In this document: positions 37,401 through 48,772 of the stretch, piece by piece
Layout: every line of letters begins with the position of its first letter
Position numbering within the stretch: position 1 is the stretch's first letter
Made by a program: the position numbers and the translations under genes
Notes under the pieces: generated by a model
What the model saw: the letters and a program-made list of their open reading frames with translations, nothing else
What the model was told of the DNA's origin: nothing
The model's database searches: none
NCBI GenBank assembly: GCA_030248215.1
Contig: JASANG010002537.1
Location: forward strand, 434,001 to 498,000
From: Enoplolaimus lenunculus
Lineage: Eukaryota; Nematoda; Enoplea; Enoplida; Thoracostomopsidae
Direction: 5' to 3'
Length of the DNA stretch: 64,000 nucleotides

Positions 37401-38652
37401 TATTGAGCGAAGCGAAACTCCGAGCGAATCACGTAGTTTCGCGAAGCGTTTTATGTTTTGTACTTGGGGGTCGAAAGATGGATGTGCGTCTGTCCGTTCG
37501 AAAAGAATCTCAGGAACGGCTGAACCGATTTGATAATTTTTTTGTTTGAAAGCCAATTATCCTGCGGTGTTAACCTCGCATTGGGGTTTTAAAATTTAAA
37601 GCCGTTTAATAGCTACAGACTAATTTGCATAATTAATTAAGCCTAAATTATCACTTTCCACAATATTTCGCTAATTATTACAGTTAGAAGCAATCTAATT
37701 ATAGCATTAAAGGCTTTTTGGGTGCGAGAAATCTGCCTAGACTGTTTACAAACCTCCAAAACCGATACTTGAGCAGTTAGCTAATAGATAATTTGCATAT
37801 TAGCATAGTTTATAAGCCTAAATTATGACTCTTTACAATATTTCACTAATTATTAAGGTTGAAAGCAGTATAATTTCAGCACTAAAGGGTTTTTAGGTGC
37901 GAGAAATTTGAATAAATTGTTTCCAAACATCCAAAACCGATAATTGAATAGTTAGCTATTAGCTAATTTGCATATTAGCTTAATTGACAAGACAAAATTA
38001 GGACTTTTTAAATTATTTCAATTATTACGGTTTACTGAAAGTTTTTGGGTGCAAGGAATCTGAATAAATTGTTTACAAACCTCCGAAACTGATAATCGAA
38101 TAGTTAGCTAATAGCTAATTTGCATATTAGCTTAATTGACAAGACAAAATTAGGACTTTTTAAACTATTTCAATCATTATTACGGTTTACTGAAGGTTTT
38201 TTGGTGCGAGCAATCAGAATAAATTGTTTACAAACGTCTAAAACCGATAATTGAGTAGTTAGATAATAGATAATTTGCATATAAGCATAATTGATAAGCA
38301 TAAATTAGACGTTTTTACAATGTTTTACTAATTATTAGGGTTACAAGCAATCTAATTTCAGCAATAATGGGTTTTCGGGTGCGAAGAATCTGAATAAATT
38401 GTCTACAAACCTTTAAAAGCGATTATCGAATAGTTAGCTAATAGCTAATTTGCATATTTGCTTAATTGACGAGGAAAAATTATGACTTTTTAAATTATTT
38501 CAATAATTATTAGGGTGGCTGAAGGGTTCTTGGGTGCGAGGAATCTTAGAAAATTGCTTAAAAAAACTCCAAAATGGATAAATGAATAGTTAGCTAATAA
38601 CTAATTTGCATATTACCTTAATTGCTTACGCGCGTTCGAGCTTCGCTCAATA
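37401..38652. mobile_element. TIR element with internal 150-177 bp tandem repeats
   Basis: Ends TATTGAGCGAAGC and (reverse complement) TATTGAGCGAAGC. The left part has GGTCGAAAGATGGATGTGCG...CTCAGGAACGGCTGAACCGA, wording I recall from many invertebrate non-autonomous repeats. The rest is six to seven imperfect tandem units, each with GTTAGCTAATAGCTAATTTG and GTGCGAGGAATCTGAATAAA; anchor spacings are 177, 152, 155, 175 and 156 bp. It starts 93 bp after the SLC23 stop. Confidence 0.75.
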
Positions 38653-38695
38653 AATATAGTACTACTAGGACTGGTTACAAGTTAATAAATGAAAG

Positions 38696-38879
38696 TGCCC
38701 ATGTACAGATCAGTGGCGGTGCGTTTTCTGCGGAACTGCAATGGAGTAAGCTTAAACTTTAGACTAATTATTTTGCTTAGGCTTAAGCTTAGGCTTAGGT
38801 ATACGCTCATTCTTAAGCTTAGGCTTAGGTTTAGGAATCTACTTACACTACTGTTATAGCACTGTTATATACATTTGCG
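38696..38879. mobile_element. A-type MITE with TTAGGC array
   Basis: AATGAAAG on both sides (38688-38695 and 38880-38887). Ends TGCCCATGTACAGATCAG and ATACATTTGC. Interior CTTAGGCTTAAGCTTAGGC. Confidence 0.85.
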
Positions 38880-39360
38880 AATGAAAGTTACTTTACATGC
38901 GATAAACTTCTACAATGTCTATTCTATCTGTACCAAAAACCTTGGTCTGCTACACATGCTCGAGATGTTGGCGTTGCAAATCTTGCAATCACTTGTAACT
39001 TTTGCATATTATGCACATTTGATAATTGTTGCAAAACTAAAATAAACGCGGTAAATAAATATTAACTTCACTCACCAACTGCCTTAGATTCAACGAACTT
39101 CTGGAAAAGTTCAGCGGCTTTAAATTGAAAACATTTGGAAAATAGACAAAATGATCGGTAAATACTTAAACGAATGCAACTGAGAAACTTTTCTCTAATC
39201 TACCTTTACCAGCTGTTCTGTAGTTTTCTCTCTTATTCCTTTGAAACTTTTCGCAATCAGTTTCCGACTTTTTTCAATTTACGTAAATGAAATGTTTGAA
39301 AAGCTAAGTGTTTACCATCGCTATGTTCAAATTTTAAATTAATGATCTGAACGGTATTTA

Positions 39361-39573
39361 CGCTGCAAAATGGTCAGCGCAATTGACTCTCCCTCTGAAA
39401 TAGGCTCTGAGGGACTACACAAGTTGAGTCAATTTCGACTCAGCCAGAGTCAAATTTGACTCAACTGAGTCGCACGTTTGACTCTGGCGGAGTCAAATTT
39501 GACTCAATTTCTATAGTCCCGTAGAGCCTATTTCAGAGAAAGAGTCAATTTGACTCACTATTTTTTGGAGTGT
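39361..39573. mobile_element. C-type palindromic MITE
   Basis: CGCTGCAAAATGGTCAGC ... GACTCACTATTTTTTGGAGTG, with GAGTCAAATTTGACTC palindromes in the middle. One of the best kept copies. Confidence 0.8.
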
Positions 39574-40489
39574 TAATATATTACGCTTGTTCCTATTTCA
39601 GAAGTTCGACTTAATATAAACTTTTGAAATACTTACATTTTGCCGGATAGTGTAGTTCTAAGAAATCGGCGATTTTCGCGGCGTATTACAAAAATAATGG
39701 AATATGTGAAATGTAAAATTTTGAATTTATAATATATAATAACGTCGAGTGATTTTTCAGAGAACTTTTATTCAAATATTTGCAACTTTTTAAACGATTT
39801 TAGATCTCTTAAGCCGGATTAATTGAGCACAATATTACCAAGAGTGCAACTTACAGACAACAGTATGTAACAGGACAAAATTTTGAGCGCAAAAGAATGT
39901 ACTTAGCACGCGTTGCGCATTTGGCTACCTTCTCATTTATGTGGAAGAGTTAAATTAAACAAATGAGGGAAACGCATAATCTTGCCAATGGCAGAAAATC
40001 CTTTTTTTTATATTCTTCAAAATGAATTTTTTCATACCATTCATGTACCAAAATTTAAAGAATTAAAATAAAAAAGAAGAAAAAACAATAAAAAATATTC
40101 TTAAATTAAGAACAATTTGATTTTACTAAACGGGGGTATCTGTTTAAATTGACATGGACGCTTCTGTGCTTAGTTAAGCTGTTTGTTGCCCACTTGGTGT
40201 ATTTTGTTCACACTGGATAACACAATCAACATAGTAAAATGCAACGCAATGTTGTGAAATCACGTTTTTAGTTTTAAAAAATTAAACGCATTCAGTCAAG
40301 TTTTAGTCAGGGATGTGGCTGTATCGTATCACACTTGAATCTACTGTTTATGCCGTAGTGGACGATGTTTAAGAAACGGTGTCATTTTTCCTCGAGCACA
40401 TGTTTATTAATTATAGGGAGCGTCGTTTCCAGTTAATGCTTGAATGAAATTTTTATACAGATACTTAGCTAACACTTTTATAACATTAA

Positions 40490-40752
40490 CCCGTTCTCAC
40501 ATTGAGTTGACTGTAGGCAACTCAGCGCAGAGTATATACGTTAAATAGTGTATATCGCACCGTGTTTAACAATTGCAACACGTATACATAGTACTAAATC
40601 ACCACAAGACGCGAGAGCCCCATCGGGCTCGAGCGTCAAGCTCCTGTAGCTGAGTGGTGAGGGTATACGCCTCCCTCTCCAGTCACTGGAGTTCGAATCC
40701 TAGCATAAAAGTAGGTCTCAGGGGAAATAGAAAATATTCATGTGAGAAAGGG
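40490..40752 (+). mobile_element. E-type piggyBac-like MITE with tRNA-type promoter boxes, copy 2
   Basis: TTAA (40486-40489), CCCGTTCTCACAT ... ATGTGAGAAAGGG, TTAA (40753-40756). It is 263 bp, the same length as copy 1. A box TAGCTGAGTGG at 40647-40657 and B box AGTTCGAATCC at 40690-40700 are unchanged between copies, while intervening bases differ. Confidence 0.87.
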
Positions 40753-40793
40753 TTAAAGTTCAATAACTTTAGTTATTGCTACAAAATTTCGAC

Positions 40794-40930
40794 CCATGTA
40801 AAGTTTAGCGGCAACCCGTTTTCAGTGGGACTACAACAAAGGCTTACGTTTAAGCTCATTCTTAGGCTTAGCCTTAGGCTCAGGTGTATGGTTATACTAC
40901 TGTTACGGCCGTGTTCTTTACATTGGCAAA
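40794..40930. mobile_element. A-type MITE
   Basis: CCCATGTAAAGTTTAGCGGC start; end GTTCTTTACATTGGCA. Short interior with CTTAGGCTTAGCCTTAGG. Confidence 0.7.
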
Positions 40931-41101
40931 AATTTCCAAGAACTGTTCTAGCATCTTCGTCTCTGAAACAAACACTGTAACACGACACTTTGAGCCATCC
41001 ACGATACTTTGTATACAAAGCTTTAATAATCCGTGCCTGACCACTGGCCACTAATGGTCCCATGTGAACCAGAAACTTGTGTAATAATGAAATCATGATA
41101 C

Positions 41102-41185
41102 CTAAAGTAAACGTCCACGCCGTGCCGGGCAAAGATGCTGTGAAATAGCTTAAATCGCCTTGAGGCATAGTTAAATCGCTGTATT
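41102..41185 (-). CDS. unassigned candidate exon
   Basis: On the minus strand an acceptor (TATATTTCAG) precedes 84 nt encoding YSDLTMPQGDLSYFTASLPG then TAWTFTL, ended by a donor (GTATCA). The frame stays open past the donor to about 40930 (IMISLLHKFLVHMGPLVASG), so the exon may be longer. Residue composition looks protein-like. I do not recognise a family. It could equally be a gene fragment. Confidence 0.3.
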
Positions 41186-41281
41186 CTGAAATATAGAACT
41201 ATGCGAACTTTGTAAACATTCGACTTCAGCAGCTGTGCTTCATCGCCTTCATTTTTGCGAAATCATTTTGTTCCTTAAAAG

Positions 41282-41483
41282 AGCCCATGTAAAGATCAGG
41301 GGCGGAACGTTTTTCAATAGGACCAGAAAATAGTAAGCTTAAGCTTTAGACTAATTTTTTTGCTTGACTTAGGCTTAGGCTTAGGCTTGGGAATACGCTC
41401 GTTCTTACGCTTAGGCTTAGGCTTAGGCTTAGGTTTAAAAATATGCTTATAATACTGTTCTGCCCATGTTCTTTACATTGGCG
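41282..41483. mobile_element. A-type MITE with TTAGGC array
   Basis: CTTAAAAG / CTTAACAG (7 of 8) flank AGCCCATGTAAAGATCAGGG ... GTTCTTTACATTGGCG. Interior CTTAGGCTTAGGCTTAGGC in two blocks. Confidence 0.83.
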
Positions 41484-42789
41484 CTTAACAGGATCACTTT
41501 GATAATTGCTGACTGTAAAATAATTAGCAAATTTTACAAGTTTAATTATGCAAACGGCTGATTTTGTTTTTAGTGTTAAATTTGATTTTAGGAATCGTGG
41601 CAAAAATACAGAAAACTTTTCGTTGGCGAACACTAAAAACGTTTACTTAAATATTAGCGTGTTGCAACACAAGCGATTCATTTTAGAGTTTCGCCGCTTA
41701 CAAAAAGCATTTGAGAGATGCTGTATGATAAAAACGCGAAAAGATTATAAAATAGCGTTGTACTGTTAACACGATTCTCATAATTTTCTTATCTGTTGGT
41801 AGCATGTTGCTGCCATGTTTCAACAATTTTAGTTACTTATAGCCCATACTACTATTTGAACTTTTCTCAGCAGCTGGTAGGGCAGGCTAGTTTGAAACCT
41901 TTATTAGAAACTAGCGGAACATTTATCATTAAAAATTAAACTTCCTTATTCGGTGTCAATATACCCTCTAGGGTTTTAGCTGCCCGTTGCCGAGAGTTCC
42001 ACGTTTGCCTGTTATCTCCTTTGACCAGCGGCGATTAATTTGTCGCGTATAGAATCGTCCAAGTCAGAAGTATGGTACGTGTCAACTTTTAGTTAAAGTG
42101 ACTTTAAGCGCAATACTAGACAGCTCTTTGGGTAGACTACCTGCTGATGAAAGACTAAGGAAACGAAAATCTTTTAATGAGATTAAGCTGACAACATCTT
42201 GACCACGGCTTGGCTACACTGAGCTGTTCTGTTGTTAATGGAGCTTGCAATGAGAACCTTTAAGCACGGATATAAATATTTTGCAGAAAATTTAGATAAA
42301 ACTATGCGATAATTATGTGCAACATTGACACGGATATCCATTCGCTTTTAAAAAGTTTAAACCTTTGAGCGTTGCCGTAATTATGCTAATGTTATACACG
42401 TTGCGGCTGCTATTAAATGTCATTTTCGAATCATACACTGTCGGAAACTGTTGTTCATCTGTAGATTAGTGTTTAGGGATTTTATCTGCTTGCGGACTCT
42501 ACTAGGGACACGGGCTTTTATTTATTGTGACTCAAAATTATTACCAACCTCTTATTACCTTCCTCTTATTCGGGTCACTACAATATGCGACAGTCAGAAT
42601 CAATTTTGTATCAATTGTCAAAATGATAAATTAATTTTTAAAATCACTAAGCAATAGATATTCCCATATGAGTGATTAAATTGTTTATCAAAAATGCAAC
42701 GCTTATCACGCAAATACAGTCGACTTTGTCACATAATTGTCAAAATAGCACGGCAAGTCGTAACGGTTTTGTCGTACAAGCTTGCACTA

Positions 42790-42937
42790 GCGTTCCATGT
42801 AAATATGAGGGGCGAAACGTTTTTGTGTGGGACTGCAATAGAGTCCGCTTAAGCTTTAGACTATTTTTTGATTAGACTTAGGCTTAAACTTAGGAATACG
42901 CTTATACTACTGCTACGATCCTGTTCTATACATTGGC
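42790..42937. mobile_element. A-type MITE, first of a head-to-head pair
   Basis: GTTCCATGTAAATATGAGGG start and CTGTTCTATACATTGGCC end. Reads CTTAGG on the + strand. Confidence 0.72.
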
Positions 42938-43116
42938 CTACATATGTAACCATGAGCATACATTCGTAAGCCTAAGCCTAAATCTTAGCCGAAGAATGAG
43001 CTTATACCTAAGCGTTAGCCTAAGCGTAAACCTAAGCAAAAAATTAGTTGAAAGCTTAAGTTTACTCTATTACAGACAAACAAAAAAGCGTGCCGCCGCT
43101 GATTTTTACATGGGCC
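42938..43116. mobile_element. A-type MITE, second of the pair, opposite orientation
   Basis: Abuts the previous copy. Interior reads CCTAAGCCTAAA on +, with AAGCTTAAGTTTACTCTATT and the end GCCGCCGCTGATTTTTACAT then GGGCCC. Suggests insertion of one copy beside or into another. Confidence 0.7.
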
Positions 43117-44029
43117 CAAGTTTACAACTTTAATTTTTCAAATGCTCAGAATTTTAATCATTCAATTAAGTATGAGCAAACACGTTAAACTACCGAATAT
43201 TTTTTGTGAAAACCGTAAATTGAAGCATTTAAAATTTTGCAATTTATTATTAGGTAACAACCGAGTAGGTTGTTGGCAAAACCGGCACACTTTCAACTTA
43301 TCAAAACTTTAGTTTCTGACGATACCAGGTATTTTTTAAAAAAATTAAAACAGTAACGACTTAGCTAACATATATTTTCATAAAGTTATCGTTTTACTTC
43401 GCTGTCTCTTAGCAGTATTTTTTCGCTAAATCTAAAACCTTATTCGTCGCGTTTTAAAACAATTTTAAGTTACTTAGCTAAAACACTCTAACCAGTTGTG
43501 CTAAGCGGATTTGTGGCATTGAAATTTTAGCAGGTTTTAAATTGTTGCGAATGAGCATTAACCAATTATTAATTATTTATTTCACAAAATGCACCACAGT
43601 AAGTTTAGCTTTGATACAACTTTAGCTGTGAGATAAAGTTTTCGATGTTTTAGCTATTAATACGCTACATCTCATCGAATACATAACCAGTGGGCTAGTG
43701 TCATTGAAATGTTGAAATAACTGCTATAAGTTATAGACCGACCCACTAGGCTACCATTTTACGCAACGTCTCACCGATTTCATGTAAACGCCAGCTGAAA
43801 AATGGTCACCGTCAAATTTGTAACCAGGAACTAATTTAATGAACATATTAAAAATATAATTGTCGGCGTTTCTGATACTAATAACGCCTACAACTAGTCG
43901 GTTATCCTGGTCTGGAGAGTAGCCAAGATATCACAGTGCCAGAGAGTATAACTTCACGAAATATGATTTGTTTGACCTCAATATAGTGAAGTTATTCCAA
44001 AGCTGGTTAAAAGTCTTATTTTGTTGAGT

Positions 44030-44215
44030 CCACGGGCCCGTAGCTAAGGGGGAGTGGCCAGGGGGTTCTCCCCCCTTGAAAAAGTTTGGCCCCTCCTAGA
44101 TGATTTTCAACCTTGCTTGTATTAAGTCATTGAAAACATTTATATGTCCCTACTGAAAATTTTTCAGCCCCCCTAGCAAGATGAGCTTGCTACATGCCTG
44201 TGACTCCAAAATATT
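44030..44215. mobile_element. I-type repeat
   Basis: GGGCCCGTAGCTAAGGGGGAG start, CCCCTCCTAGATGATTTTCA and TTCAGCCCCCCTAGCAAG. The most complete copy of this family in the window. A short relative is at 45372-45465. Confidence 0.6.
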
Positions 44216-44811
44216 TTGGGAGTGAATATGTGCCCAGCTGCGGATCCAGAAATTTCTCATGGGGGCGTGCTAGCAAAAATTATTAAACGCAATTATTACT
44301 GAATGGTATATATGCCGATTTTCTGAAACGGCAAAATTATAAATTTGGAACCTTATCATTTCATCACAAAGAATTGCTGACGGGGGACGTACGCGTTCCT
44401 GTTCCACCTCTGAATCCGCTAGTGTATATCCCGTTTACCTCTCGCTTTGTATACGCTCAGGATGGTGGCATGTGACCAAAGTTTTACCAACACAACCCAG
44501 AATAGCCAAATGTCCACCTGTACAACTCAATCAAATATGCATGATAGTTTTGTTGCGTTAATTGAAGTGCTTATAGTAGTACTGCGGTTACGAGGTTGCA
44601 ATTATTGCAAAGTATAAGCTGTCATTGATAATTCTGAGTAGGTGGGTCCCTGGTTCCGTCAAGCAATGCTGTACAGAGAGTCTGAATGAATTTAACCGAT
44701 GTGATGCGTGCTAGCAGTGACGTACAAAGTGCGTGAGTGTCTCCTTTCAACATCAACGCGATAGTTCTAAAAGTTGAGATAGGTATTTTGAAATTTTTTC
44801 ATACAAATATA

Positions 44812-44959
44812 GGCCATGTTATTTTAAGGGGCGTCCAGGTTTCTGGTGGGTCTAAAAAGAGTAGGTTTAGATTCTAGATTATATATTTTTGCTTAGGCTT
44901 AGGCTTAGGCTTAGGAATACGCTTAATCTACTGTTACGCCCCTAAAAGAAGCATTGGCC
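44812..44959. mobile_element. A-type MITE, CTTTTAGGG subfamily
   Basis: GGCCATGTTATTTTAAGGGG start and CCCCTAAAAGAAGCATTGGC end, with four uninterrupted CTTAGG units. Confidence 0.8.
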
Positions 44960-46129
44960 TCTTTGGCTATATAATGAGCTTAAACAGAAATAGTTCGAAT
45001 GATAGAGCCCTATTTATAGCTCATGGTTCCGGAACTAAAATTATACATATTTAACTTTTAACATTTCACAAGCATTCAGTCATTGATAAACGCTTATAGA
45101 AGCTGACATATACTTAATTCTGAAGCGTAGTATCGATAGTTATAAAGCATATTTAATTCAAATTAGCAAACTTGACAGGGTATAATTTAAGCAAAATTTG
45201 ACGGAATTTATTTTTTGGTAAATTCTCGTAAAGGTAGTGTTTAGCTAAGATCTTACACATAGCAATGTCGATGTCTCATAACGTAGGCATGTCATGCTAG
45301 GTTTGTAACCAGCTTAACATCGAAGCCGGGGTAAAACAGTGTTAGGTGGGGAATGCCCTTGATTTCACAAGACTTACCAGTGGGCTAAAACTTTTTAGGT
45401 GGATCTGAATTTTTTCAAGGGATGCTGGGCTAAGCTCCTTCTCCTACTGGCTACTGTCCGTGTCTTACCTTCTGCCTAATACTTCATGTCCTTACCAGAA
45501 AAGTGCCAACAATGCCGCAACGAAAAAATATGTTTATGTTTATTTCATGGACAAATTCTACTGGTATGTTTTATGCATAAATGAAGTTGAATTAAACTAT
45601 TAATGAATAAAATTCGTTTCCAGATCACTGCACCTCGCTTTGTTTATATTTAAAATCCGTATTCATGAAAATCACTTATAACATAGTTTGAAATATATTA
45701 AAAAATATGGGAGTAGAGACGATTTCAGTTCAGAAAGGTGTATATCTCTCACGAGGTTTGCAACAATATCTCTTCGTATACTCACTCCTCTGTGAAAAAT
45801 AGTTTTTTCAATATGGTTCGTTTTCTATTTTTCTGTCTGAAATCATATTTTGGAACTGTCCTTGTGTCAAAATTTTAAACCACAATTTTGAATTTTTTAA
45901 ATGTTAAGTAGGCACACCGAAGTTATTAATGCATTGTGACTAAAACGAAACATTTTAGATGAAACGAAAGCGGAATATGGTTAACTGCAGACTCCGTGGC
46001 TGACTAAACAAAAGTGATTTTTGGACCTATTTTGAGGAGTTTTTGGCGTATATACTTCTACCTTAATTTTTAAGTTGGAAAGCTACACCTTTAATAGATT
46101 AAAACAAAATGTCCTTAACGACAGTGGCG

Positions 46130-46275
46130 TTTTGAAATCAGAGGCGGAACCTTGTTCTGTGGGACTGCAATAGAGTAAGCTAAAGCTTTAAACTATTTTT
46201 TGCTTGGCTTAAGGCTTGAGTTTAGGCTTAGGCCTAAGAATACGCTTCTACTACTATTACGGCCCTGTTCTATAC
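46130..46275. mobile_element. A-type MITE
   Basis: AATCAGAGGCGGAACCTTG, GACTGCAATAGAGTAAGC and CTGTTCTATACACTGGCC. The left terminus is decayed. Confidence 0.65.
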
Positions 46276-46557
46276 ACTGGCCAAAATTTCGAAGAAGGCT
46301 TTTTTATTAACCAATTGAAAAGTACGTAAAACTCCTAGATAAAAACCTAAATATGCGTTAATTGTTCGATAATCGAATGTTTGCATACAAGCGATGAAAT
46401 TAAAAATCGCCATTGTTTCTTGTGCTGTTTTGCAGTTTGAGCAACAAAGTTTGCAGCTGCAAAAGGTTCAGTTTACATCATTTGTTCGTTTAAAATTATG
46501 TTTTTAATTATATTAATAAGTGTATACTAAATAAACATTTTTAACGGTTTATTGTGT

Positions 46558-46697
46558 TTAAATATAACCGTTTTGTTGAAATCCGACCAATGTGTATAGC
46601 ACCGAGGCAAACGGCAGTAGGAGCTCGAAGAACGATGGATATGGATGAATTTTCCAATCTGTCCAGTCGGTTTGAAAATTTTTTAAAATGATGTCTA
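46558..46697 (-). CDS. unassigned candidate exon with one hydrophobic segment
   Basis: Minus strand: acceptor TTTACTGCAG, then a frame reading DIILKNFQTDWTDWKIHPYP and SFFELLLPFASVLYTLVGF, ending QQNGYI and TAA. An AATAAA follows at once (46553-46548), so it could be a terminal exon. Alternatively a donor (AACG|GTTATA) just before the stop would make it an internal exon; the LLLPFxxVLYxLVGxxxN pattern is faintly like TM1 of a rhodopsin-type receptor. I cannot assign it. No partner exons were secured. Confidence 0.35.
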
Positions 46698-46765
46698 CTG
46701 CAGTAAATTTTGAACAAACTTTGGCAAAACAGCTGCAAATTTAACATGTTTCTAATCAATATATA

Positions 46766-46973
46766 CACTGCAAAAAATAGTGAGTCAAATTGACTATCTC
46801 CGAAATAGGCTTTTTGAAACTACACAAACGGAGTCAAATTCGGATCCGCCAGAGTCAAATTCGACTCACTGAGTTGCACGTTTGACTCTTGAGGAGTCGA
46901 ATTTGACTTAGTATATGTTGTCCGACAAGCATATTTCGGAGAGAGTCAATTTGACTCACCATTTTTTGCAGTG
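46766..46973. mobile_element. C-type palindromic MITE, best preserved copy
   Basis: CACTGCAAAAAATAGTGAGTC ... GACTCACCATTTTTTGCAGTG, flanked by TATA on both sides. TA-type target site and CACTGCAAAAA ends suggest Tc1/mariner affinity. Confidence 0.82.
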
Positions 46974-47487
46974 TATATAAATATATAAATTGATTTAACG
47001 GAACCCGGAAGGGGGGCAGGGTAAACCTGCACCTCCTTGCATATACCTATCGGCACTGGTGCATTTAGGTTTTGGTCAAGATTTACGTTTGCAACTACGC
47101 ACCGCGCTAGACACATTGTTGAATAATGCGTTTATTCGACTAAAATCTAAATGATTTATTGGCTAATATTATTAGTGCGGCAAAAAGTGACACTTTTAGG
47201 ATACTTTTTTTCGTGTGTTTCATAGTCACTTCTTGAAATTTAGTTGCAAATCTGTCGTAAAAACAACTGAACGCAGTTTTATAAACCTGAGGAAAATAAA
47301 ATGTCGCTTTTTAGACTTGTAAATCGGGAAATAGTACATATACTGAAGGGTTGAGCGTAAATGGTAAAACGGGCACCAAGCATAATGGGACGCGTATTTG
47401 CTAATTGCTATTTTGCGTCTGTTGATCTTTTAACAAAACATTTAATCCGTATAAAATATTTAAGCAACAAGCGTTCTAAAATCGGGC

Positions 47488-47634
47488 ACATGTAAAGATC
47501 AGGTGCGGAACGATTTTCTCCGAGAATACAATAGAGTATAAGCTTTAAGCTAATGATAATTTTTTGATTAGGCTTAGGATTAGGAATATGCTTATACTAC
47601 TGTACGGCCTTGTTCTATATTTTGGTCTAAAATC
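47488..47634. mobile_element. A-type MITE
   Basis: GGCACATGTAAAGATCAGGT start and TTGTTCTATATTTTGGTC end. Only two CTTAGG-like units remain. Confidence 0.7.
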
Positions 47635-47818
47635 GTATAGTCATGTCTATAGCGTAGGCCGTTCTTAAATATATATTGTGGATATTTGCTCATTGATTCG
47701 GAACAGGTCCAGTCGAAACGAAGAGCGGAAACTTGTTAATATTCTAAAGCTCATGATGAACGGGCTGGTTTTTGACTAAATTTGGGCCATTCTTGCATCA
47801 CTGTCTCGTCATTTGCTC

Positions 47819-48076
47819 TAAGGGTTGCACTATGCTTTCTGGACGGCGTCGGCCGTCACCGTATGGTATGATACATAACTACATGAGTAATTTGCGTACA
47901 ATACTGTATGGTTATGCACGGTAATGGACAGCGCCGTACGGGTGACGGATACGGTGCGGAACGGGTGGCAGACGGTGACGGACAGCGCCGTACGGGTGGC
48001 AGACGGTGACTGACGACGGAGTACGGGTGACGGACGATGACAGATGGCGCCGTACGTTACCATAGCGCTACCCTTA
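47819..48076. mobile_element. G-type element with GACGGACAGCGCCGTACGGG internal repeats
   Basis: TAAGGGTTGCACTATGC and CATAGCGCTACCCTTA ends. The interior repeats GCCGTACGGGTG and GGTGACGGAC. The minus-strand frame here is a repeat shadow. Confidence 0.7.
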
Positions 48077-48599
48077 CACTTTAAAAAAGTTCTATATAGT
48101 TCACACAATGCATTATGCAGTACTTAAAACTAAAAATTTCATCTGAAAATCAGGCATCAAATTCTTTCTAGCATTCCTCAACATTTTTAACTGACGATAC
48201 CGCTAGCTATTATATATTTCTGAATGAAACAGTATAAATTAAATTAATTTTGGTAGACACGCACATTTGTTGGTACTACTTTGAACTCTTCTGATTCATA
48301 ACCTTTTGTTCTTCGAAAGAAGTCTTTGTTTTTTTTACGCGAAAAGCACTAGAAAACAATACAAATTGAGTACCGGTTATAAATTAATGTACGCCAATAT
48401 ATTTGCAGCATTTCGTGTTTGCTTGGACAGTCATTTCGTTCAAGAGCATGAAGAAAGATACGAGGTTAAGATAAGGTTAATTTGCCAAGCTCTGGTTTTG
48501 TCACCATTGTATTTTAGAAGATGCTACACGACATGGTATTGTTTTGAAATAAACTGTCATGACTTTTAAAAATGGAGTATTCGTAAAATCGTTAGCCAG

Positions 48600-48772
48600 T
48601 GTATAGGACAGGTCCGTAACTGTAGTACAATCATATTCCTATGCCTACGCCTAAACGGAAAAATGAGCTTGCAGCCAAGTCTATGCCTTAGTATAAGCAA
48701 AAATTAGTCTAAAGCTTAAGTTTACTCTATTGCAGTCCTACGAAAAATGTTCTGCTCCTGATCTTTACATGG
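48600..48772. mobile_element. A-type MITE, decayed
   Basis: AAGCTTAAGTTTACTCTATTG and CTGATCTTTACATGGG at the right. Left end eroded. Interior GCCTACGCCTAAAC. Confidence 0.6.

Noticed and set aside
38900-39300. Chain of three small minus-strand exons (about 39240, 39110 and 39020) that could join in phase
   Set aside because: The first acceptor has no pyrimidine tract and the combined protein matches nothing I know; phase agreement alone is weak evidence.
47830-48108. Minus-strand 92-codon frame rich in Arg, Ser, Thr and Val
   Set aside because: Entirely inside a G-type repeat with GCCGTACGG units.
48417-48473. Plus-strand exon-like segment (RVCLDSHFVQEHEERYE) with acceptor and donor
   Set aside because: Composition is protein-like, but it is isolated, under 60 nt and I found no partner exon; left unannotated.
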